A DNA stretch of 9,799 nucleotides from Candidatus Falkowiibacteriota bacterium (lineage in GTDB: Bacteria; Patescibacteriota; Patescibacteriia; Patescibacteriales; GWE2-39-37), in contig JAAXVE010000023.1 in assembly GCA_013335665.1 (NCBI GenBank), positions 1 to 9,799 on the forward strand, given 5' to 3'. Every line of letters begins with the position of its first letter. Position 1 is the first letter of the stretch. The notes under the pieces were generated by a model, which was not told the origin of the DNA, made no database searches, and saw only the letters and a list, made by a program, of their open reading frames with translations. Shown here one piece after another: positions 4,453 to 9,799 of this stretch. Made by a program: the position numbers and the translations under genes.

Positions 4453-7392
4453 ATGCGTACCCCTATTTTCGCCAATTTTTTATTGGCCAAAAAAGCCGTT
4501 ACCGCCGCAGTCATTATCTGCCAGGCGGTATTTTTATTGTTTCCGCAAGGTGAAATTTTAGCGGCATACAATTCAGATTTTGGAATTTCAGCTCCTTCAG
4601 TCTCGGTTACTGCAGATACAGTCAGAATGACCGTTCAAAGCACGTCAATGACTAGCGCCGTTTACTTTGAAATTAGCAAACAACCGGAAGTTTTTTCTGT
4701 TTTCATAGCGCGGCCAGGCATTCCAAACATGCAGTATTTTTATGGAGCAGAAATTCCTCTATCAGAATTTACTGCAGGAACCTATTTTGTTAGGGCCAGG
4801 ACCGTTGTATCTAATGCCGAGGTTTTTAGCAACTTGTCTAGTTTTCAAATTGATTCAACCGTATCGCCTGGATCAATAACGAATACTTCAACGACAACAG
4901 TCCCGACGACAACAGTCCCGACTGAAAATATTACCACCCCGTCATTAAGTTTGTCCTGGCTGTCACCAACTGCTAATACTCAGGTCGCAGGTGTTGTTAA
5001 CTTAAAGGTAAGTACAAACATTCCTTCAACCGTAGTTAAATTTAAATATTTTGACTCATCAAATATTGGCCATGATATTGCAACGGCCATGAGTAATTCA
5101 GGCAATGTGGCTGAGATGAGTTGGGATACAACAAGTGTTTCGGACGGGGTATACGGTTTAAAAGCAATTGCTGTAAACCCATTAAATATTAGCAATGAGA
5201 ATTCAGCTATCATTGGAAGGGTTGTAGTAAAAAATGCTGTTGCAGAAGCAGTTGCAAGTACTGAAACTACGGCACCAATGCCAGTTCAGGGCACAATACT
5301 AGAACATCCAAGTTCAACTCTGTCATCACAAGTAGATTTTTATTTGAGAGTTAACCAACCCATCGAATCAGCCAGCTTTATTTTTAAAAAATTAGACCAG
5401 ACATATCAAGTTGCTGCTCAAAAAATTGATAACCCTAGCTATGTAATTTATAAAGCAACATTCAACCCGGCGGGTATGCAACCAGGTGATTACTCTGTCG
5501 TGGGTTCAATGAAAACCACAGGTGGGCAGTTAGTTAATACAAATTATACTTATATACGTGTTTTGTCAGCGATAGCTACAAATCACTCCACTAGCTCAGT
5601 AGCTTCGACTTCTATTAGTCAAAATGCAACCTCATCTTCAATTTTGTCTGTAAAATCATGGATCAACGGTCTGGCTGGGGGTGTTGCAGGTGTTAAACTG
5701 GAGCTAGTTGCGAAAACTACAGGAGAAACAAAAAATGTCATTTTCCGTCTTTATAAAAGTAGCACTTTACTTGCTTCTTATAACGGGACTTATGATCAGA
5801 CTCAAGGTTTGTGGCTTTATGGTGTGGATGCTACTTCTCTTCAGGATGGGAATTATTTGATGGCGAGTGAAGCTTACAATTTGTCAGGAGGTAAGTTTTT
5901 AGGAAATAGCATTGCTTTTACCGTTAATAAGTCGATTAACGAAACTAAAATTGTTGCTAGCACGACAAATATTCAGGTGGCAAAGCCAGTAGTTGCCACT
6001 CCCGCAACTACTTCCGTAGCCTTAATACCGGAAAAGATTACTCCGACAGCAACTGCAGCAGCCAAGCCGTCAGAGCTGATTTCGACAGTAACGGAAATAA
6101 ATATCAGCAAGGTTGATGAAAAACCGGTTTTGGCGAAAAACGAAACAATAAATAACCAAGTTAAGACTACTGCTAATGTGGCAGTAGCACCGTCAACAAA
6201 TAATGTCCTTAAGACGCAAGGAGAGGGTTCTGTACCTCAAAGCTGCGCCCAGCTAGGCATTGTAAAGCCTTTGCAGTGTGAGCTTTACAAGATGGAGCAG
6301 AATGCGAAAAGCGCCTGTGGCAAAGCGGCTGCGACCTCTAAGGAGGAGTGCATGAATATTTTTTTGGCTCACTTCGGCCGACCAGAGGTGTGCCAGCATC
6401 TTTCTGAGGAAAAATGTATAGAGATAGTCAATACGGTTATTTTAGGCAGCTTTGTTCCTGCAAAGACAGTAAACAGTGCAAACAAAGAGATTGAAAATAT
6501 GATCGGTAAAGATTTTTCTGTAATGAATGACAATGATGGCAAGACCATGTCGGTTAATAGCAATAACGTGGTTGTTGAAACTCTGCAAAGCGAAAAGACT
6601 CAAGACATCTGGCCGATTTTGCCAATAGTTTTAAGTAAAGAAAAGACCAATTTCTCAGTTTTACCCACGGACAGGGTAGCTGCATCAAGAGAGAATATGG
6701 TTGCCGCAGTTTTGGTAATTGATTCTGACTCTGATGGTTTGTCTGATGATTTGGAAAAAAGGTTGGGTACAGACAAAAATGATCCAGATAGTGATAAGGA
6801 TGGATATTCAGATGGAGAAGAGGTTAAATCTGGGCATAATCCTTTGGGGACAGGCCTTTTGGCAGGTCAATTGCAGCCAATTGATAGGGTGATTTTAGAA
6901 AAAAAGAATGTTGACCAGCCGAAATTTAGCGGAAAAACAGATTTAACGGGTTTGAAAGTTGAAAAAGTTACAAAAAACTTTTCTAGCGCATCTTCTTCCG
7001 TTATGGTTTTGGAGGGGAAAGCTAAACCAAACACTTTGGTTACCGTTTATCTTTATAGCCCACTGCCGATTGTGCTTACAGTGCAGAGCGATAAGAATGG
7101 CAATTGGAGGTATGACTTCGACAAGCAACTGACAAGTGGAAAACATGAGGCTTATGTCGTCTTGAACGACCAAGACGGAAAAGTCGAATCAAAATCAGCC
7201 CCATTTTCATTTTTCGTTAACGAAGCACGCGCTATCAGCCAAGACGATTTATTGCAGGCCAATGTTAATGTTTATGATCAGCCAAATAACATGATTATTT
7301 GGTATGCAGTTGCCGGTTCCTTCCTTACTTTGCTGATCGCTGGCTTGGCATTCCTTTATCTTCGCAGCAAGAAAAATATTTCTTTAAACTAA
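4453..7392 (+). CDS. Large membrane-anchored surface protein with Ig-like domains and calcium loops
   Basis: This is a secreted, C-terminally anchored surface protein of unknown function, 979 residues from the chosen ATG. A signal peptide spans about 1-37 (basic Arg2, Lys13, Lys14; hydrophobic 15-31; likely cleavage near EILA/AY). Next come several beta-rich, probably Ig-like modules (about 38-135, 163-262, 275-372, 395-494), with Thr/Ser/Pro-rich joints including VPTTTVPTTTVPT (150-162 region). A long Ala/Thr/Lys-rich linker (about 495-590) precedes a six-Cys segment (598-655). Two thrombospondin type-3-like loops follow (DSDSDGLSDD and DPDSDKDGYSDGEE, about 757-790), expected to bind calcium. 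An Ig-like domain (about 829-922, with GNWRYDF) and a membrane helix (about 947-970) before a basic RSKK tail complete it. The gene leads the cluster; the histidine kinase starts 3 bases after its stop. Adhesion or cell contact is plausible but unproven. An upstream in-frame TTG (4384) is rejected as start because it falls in the -35 box. Confidence 0.85.
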   Translation: MRTPIFANFLLAKKAVTAAVIICQAVFLLFPQGEILAAYNSDFGISAPSVSVTADTVRMTVQSTSMTSAVYFEISKQPEVFSVFIARPGIPNMQYFYGAEIPLSEFTAGTYFVRARTVVSNAEVFSNLSSFQIDSTVSPGSITNTSTTTVPTTTVPTENITTPSLSLSWLSPTANTQVAGVVNLKVSTNIPSTVVKFKYFDSSNIGHDIATAMSNSGNVAEMSWDTTSVSDGVYGLKAIAVNPLNISNENSAIIGRVVVKNAVAEAVASTETTAPMPVQGTILEHPSSTLSSQVDFYLRVNQPIESASFIFKKLDQTYQVAAQKIDNPSYVIYKATFNPAGMQPGDYSVVGSMKTTGGQLVNTNYTYIRVLSAIATNHSTSSVASTSISQNATSSSILSVKSWINGLAGGVAGVKLELVAKTTGETKNVIFRLYKSSTLLASYNGTYDQTQGLWLYGVDATSLQDGNYLMASEAYNLSGGKFLGNSIAFTVNKSINETKIVASTTNIQVAKPVVATPATTSVALIPEKITPTATAAAKPSELISTVTEINISKVDEKPVLAKNETINNQVKTTANVAVAPSTNNVLKTQGEGSVPQSCAQLGIVKPLQCELYKMEQNAKSACGKAAATSKEECMNIFLAHFGRPEVCQHLSEEKCIEIVNTVILGSFVPAKTVNSANKEIENMIGKDFSVMNDNDGKTMSVNSNNVVVETLQSEKTQDIWPILPIVLSKEKTNFSVLPTDRVAASRENMVAAVLVIDSDSDGLSDDLEKRLGTDKNDPDSDKDGYSDGEEVKSGHNPLGTGLLAGQLQPIDRVILEKKNVDQPKFSGKTDLTGLKVEKVTKNFSSASSSVMVLEGKAKPNTLVTVYLYSPLPIVLTVQSDKNGNWRYDFDKQLTSGKHEAYVVLNDQDGKVESKSAPFSFFVNEARAISQDDLLQANVNVYDQPNNMIIWYAVAGSFLTLLIAGLAFLYLRSKKNISLN
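4891..4920 (+). repeat. Perfect 15-bp tandem duplication in a Thr/Pro linker
   Basis: The unit ACGACAACAGTCCCG occurs twice without change (4891-4905 and 4906-4920), duplicating the pentapeptide TTVPT within the surface protein. Synonymous positions are identical between copies, so the duplication looks recent. Slippage at this site would change linker length by five residues without shifting the frame. Confidence 0.9.
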
Positions 7393-7395
7393 GAT

Positions 7396-8775
7396 ATGGC
7401 AACGCAAGATAAACTGCAATTCATTAGGAAAAATTACCAGATAGTATATTCGCTAGTACTTATTATATTTATTCCACTAGCCATTATTGCCAATACTGTT
7501 ATTTTTGCTCGCTCCTTTCAGTCTGCCATAGATCGCGACTTGCAAAGCAAGGCCATTTCCATCGGAGATGCGGTGAATGCAGGAATTATTGATTCATTGG
7601 ACAACCCTAATAAATTGCAGGAACGTATAGAAAAAATCAATGGTTACAACAATGAAGTTGTGTCAATTGATTTACTTGAACCAGCGGGTGAGGATTTCAA
7701 AGTGGTTGCAAGTTTGGATGCAAAAGCCATTGGTCGCGTCTCACGCGACATGGTTAACATTATTGCTTGGAGGCAAGATCAGCCGGTTGCCTTTCTGACA
7801 ACTTCAGGCTCAAATAATTCAATAGATAACAAGGTTGATTTTAGTCAGAAGGCTGTTCGCTATTGGTCAGTTGTAATGCCTATTAAGGATGGCTTAGGAG
7901 CTAAGCATGCGGTGCTTTCTCTAAAGATCTCCGTAGCAGAGATGGATGCTTTGACAAAGCAGATCTTGGTCCGCTCTTACGTAGTATTGCTATTGACAGT
8001 GGTTATTATAATTTTGCTTTTGGCTAACAATACGCGCTTATTTGAATACGCGGCTTTATATCGCAAAATCAAGGAGATTGACCAGATGAAGGATGAATTT
8101 ATTTCTGTAGCATCCCACGAATTACGTACTCCCGTTACAGGAATTAAGGGTTATGTTTCAATGATTTTAGATGGAGACATGGGCCCAATTAGTGATAAAG
8201 CTAAAGATAGTCTTAAAATTGTTATGTCTTCAGCTGATCGCTTGGCGGTATTGGTGGATGATTTATTGAATGTCAGCCGCATTGAACAGGGGCGGATGAA
8301 ACTGGAGTCAAAACCGATGGAGATTAACAAAATAATTAATGAGGTTATTTCTGAGCTATCAATTCAGGCAAAGCAGAAAAATTTGTCACTATCATTCAAA
8401 CCTCATAAGGGTGAATCGCCACTGGTTAGCGTTGATACAGATAAATTTAAGCAAATACTGATAAATGTAATAGGTAATGCGATTAAATACACGCTAAAGG
8501 GCGGAGTTGAAGTGTTCACCAATGAAAAAGATGACAAATTTCTTGAAATCAAGGTTAAAGATACCGGGCTGGGCATGTCAACAGAAGCAAGGTCGCGTTT
8601 ATTTGAAAAGTTTTATAGGATACAAACAGAGGAAACAGCAAAAATTACTGGCACAGGATTAGGACTATGGATTACTAAACAGTTGGTCGAGATGCAGGGA
8701 GGAAAAATAACAGTGGACTCTATTGAGAAAGTCGGTACACAAATAGATATAACTTTTCCAATAGTAAAAAAGTAA
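7396..8775 (+). CDS. Membrane-bound sensor histidine kinase
   Basis: This protein autophosphorylates a histidine with ATP and should pass the phosphate to a response regulator. Of 459 residues, a first membrane helix (about 15-38), an extracytoplasmic sensor region (about 40-191) and a second helix (about 193-211) precede the kinase core. The H-box is ASHELRTP (239-246), with His241 as the phosphoacceptor. The ATP-binding domain has the N-box NVIGNAIKYT (357-366), G1 DTGLGMS (389-395), F-box LFEKFYRI (402-409) and G2 GTGLGLWI (419-426), so all catalytic boxes are intact. Only about 28 residues separate the second helix from the H-box, leaving no room for a standard HAMP domain. The ATG lies 3 bases after the surface-protein stop, so translational coupling is likely. 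No response regulator is in the window and the signal is unknown. Confidence 0.94.
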   Translation: MATQDKLQFIRKNYQIVYSLVLIIFIPLAIIANTVIFARSFQSAIDRDLQSKAISIGDAVNAGIIDSLDNPNKLQERIEKINGYNNEVVSIDLLEPAGEDFKVVASLDAKAIGRVSRDMVNIIAWRQDQPVAFLTTSGSNNSIDNKVDFSQKAVRYWSVVMPIKDGLGAKHAVLSLKISVAEMDALTKQILVRSYVVLLLTVVIIILLLANNTRLFEYAALYRKIKEIDQMKDEFISVASHELRTPVTGIKGYVSMILDGDMGPISDKAKDSLKIVMSSADRLAVLVDDLLNVSRIEQGRMKLESKPMEINKIINEVISELSIQAKQKNLSLSFKPHKGESPLVSVDTDKFKQILINVIGNAIKYTLKGGVEVFTNEKDDKFLEIKVKDTGLGMSTEARSRLFEKFYRIQTEETAKITGTGLGLWITKQLVEMQGGKITVDSIEKVGTQIDITFPIVKK

Positions 8776-8800
8776 AATAAACATAAAAATAAACATAAAA
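8774..8800 (+). repeat. 12-bp A/T-rich tandem repeat in the leader of the last gene
   Basis: The unit AAAATAAACATA repeats 2.25 times, starting inside the kinase stop codon and ending 2 bases before the next ATG. The intergenic region is thus an unstructured A-rich leader with no Shine-Dalgarno motif. It resembles the A-rich stretch before the 4453 start. Confidence 0.8.
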
Positions 8801-8802
8801 TT

Positions 8803-9799
8803 ATGCACCCTTTAAAAAAAGCTTTCTACGCTAAAGTGATACTAGTCATGGTTATGGCTCAAGGCTTAGCTGGTACGGCCAATGCCGCTTCATTAGGCAG
8901 CGTCAGGGATGTTTTAGGCAGTTCTAGCCCCGGAGCAACAACAAGTCATTCGATTAGTTTTATTTTTCATCAGTCTTTGTTGCCAGGAGATTATATTGAT
9001 GTCATTTTACCGACAGACTTTGCATCAGGCATCAATAGTGCAGGTTTAACATGTCCGGTTGACATGATATCTGACGTAGGCTTTATGTCGACTGGCACAT
9101 CAACAGCACGCTGTGTAGCAATTAACCCTATTCCTGCCACGACTAGTATTTTGTCAATGCAAAATGTTACTAATCCAAGCGTGACAGGCAGTTATGCTAT
9201 ATATACATCAACAAATGATTCCTTAGGAACGGTTAAGGAAAGTGCAGTGGCAATGGTTGCCGTAGTGGATACGGTCAGCGTTTCGGCAAGCGTTTCCGCT
9301 TCCTTAACTTTTAATATTTCACCTGTTGCCACATCAACTAATGTTAATGGCGCGGACACGACATTAACATCAGCAACTTTTTCATTGGAGTTCGGGCTTT
9401 TGACTGTTAGCTCGTCCAGTGTTATTGCTCAAGAGTTAAGCGTTATCACTAATGCCGATGATGGTTATTCAGTAACAGTTGAACAAAATCAGAATTTGAC
9501 TAGCAACTCTGGTTCTGATATTGACTCATTTATCAATGGTACAACAACCAGTCCATTACCTTGGCAATCACCTGAAAATACTTTGGACCAGGAGTGGACC
9601 TATGGACACTTTGGCATAACTTCTGAGGATACAACTTTGAGTAATAATGACTGGTTCGGTAATAATTTATGGGAGGGCTTTAATAATTCTGATCCGATTG
9701 AAGTAATGTATCATAACGGACCTGCTGATGGTTTAGCAGTTGACAAGGGGTTAACTAGAGTCGCTTATAGGATAGAAGTTTCTCCATTGCAGGAGGCTG
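8803..9799 (+). CDS. Secreted surface protein, 3'-truncated by the window end
   Basis: An open frame runs from ATG 8803 to the window end without a stop (332 complete codons). The N-terminus is a clear signal peptide: Lys5, Lys6 and Lys11, a hydrophobic stretch (12-23), and a likely cut after TANA (residue 28). The mature part is rich in Ser, Thr, Asn and Val and looks beta-sheet-rich, with two Cys (84 and 104) that could form a disulfide. A Val/Ser alternating strand (about 156-170) leads into a second domain with NADDGYSVTV (217-226), MYHNGPADGL (302-311) and TRVAYRIEV (318-326). I recall this combination from secreted proteins of CPR bacteria, but the function is not known to me. It follows the kinase by 27 bases on the same strand, so it is probably co-transcribed. 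A pilin-, S-layer- or adhesin-like role is a guess. Confidence 0.85.
   Translation, partial: MHPLKKAFYAKVILVMVMAQGLAGTANAASLGSVRDVLGSSSPGATTSHSISFIFHQSLLPGDYIDVILPTDFASGINSAGLTCPVDMISDVGFMSTGTSTARCVAINPIPATTSILSMQNVTNPSVTGSYAIYTSTNDSLGTVKESAVAMVAVVDTVSVSASVSASLTFNISPVATSTNVNGADTTLTSATFSLEFGLLTVSSSSVIAQELSVITNADDGYSVTVEQNQNLTSNSGSDIDSFINGTTTSPLPWQSPENTLDQEWTYGHFGITSEDTTLSNNDWFGNNLWEGFNNSDPIEVMYHNGPADGLAVDKGLTRVAYRIEVSPLQEA

Noticed and set aside
4519..4524. Cys23 of the surface protein as a lipoprotein attachment site
   Set aside because: It lies inside the hydrophobic core of the signal peptide and the preceding residues (V-I-I) do not fit a lipobox.
4980..7173. Three minus-strand frames inside the surface-protein gene (4980-5213, 6369-6563, 6943-7173)
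   Set aside because: Short, no recognisable motifs, and antisense to a long frame with coherent domains.
8773..8801. TAAAAT boxes as a separate promoter for the last gene
   Set aside because: No -35-like element at a suitable distance upstream; the boxes are a by-product of the A/T-rich 12-bp repeat.

Overview
The window looks like a low-GC bacterial chromosome segment from a Patescibacteria/CPR lineage, most likely Parcubacteria-like. This is an inference from gene style, not a phylogeny. Supporting signs are an S6 protein with a charged C-terminal tail, a bacterial Trm11/TrmG10-like protein, large secreted Ig-like proteins carrying thrombospondin type-3-like calcium loops, A/T-rich leaders without Shine-Dalgarno motifs, and exclusive use of TAA stops.

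Layout. Positions 54-1842 (minus strand) hold a compact operon, rpsF-ssb-rpsR-efp, closed by a strong hairpin at 3-47. It encodes two adjacent proteins of the 30S platform (S6 and S18), single-strand DNA-binding protein, and elongation factor P with Arg at the tip of its modification loop. Its 5' leader (about 1843-1975) is structured and includes a terminator-like hairpin just before rpsF. The divergent gene (2046-3227, plus) is a predicted THUMP/Rossmann RNA methyltransferase with an altered motif IV. Between them lies a notably symmetric divergent promoter: a perfect 10-bp inverted repeat centred on TTGCAA, which serves as the -35 box in both directions.

Positions 3253-4314 (minus) encode the conserved P-loop NTPase YchF. 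It converges on the methyltransferase gene across a shared bidirectional terminator that overlaps both stop codons. A second divergent promoter pair (4345-4412) drives ychF leftward and a cell-surface cluster rightward.

The cluster runs to the window end in one direction with gaps of 3 and 27 bases. It holds a 979-residue Ig-like surface protein with a C-terminal membrane anchor, a 459-residue sensor histidine kinase, and a second secreted protein cut off by the window end. The kinase between two exported proteins suggests that envelope sensing and surface display are linked, but no response regulator is seen here. Every intergenic region over about 100 bases is covered by the promoter, leader and terminator entries. 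I saw no tRNA, rRNA, CRISPR array, transposase or phage gene.
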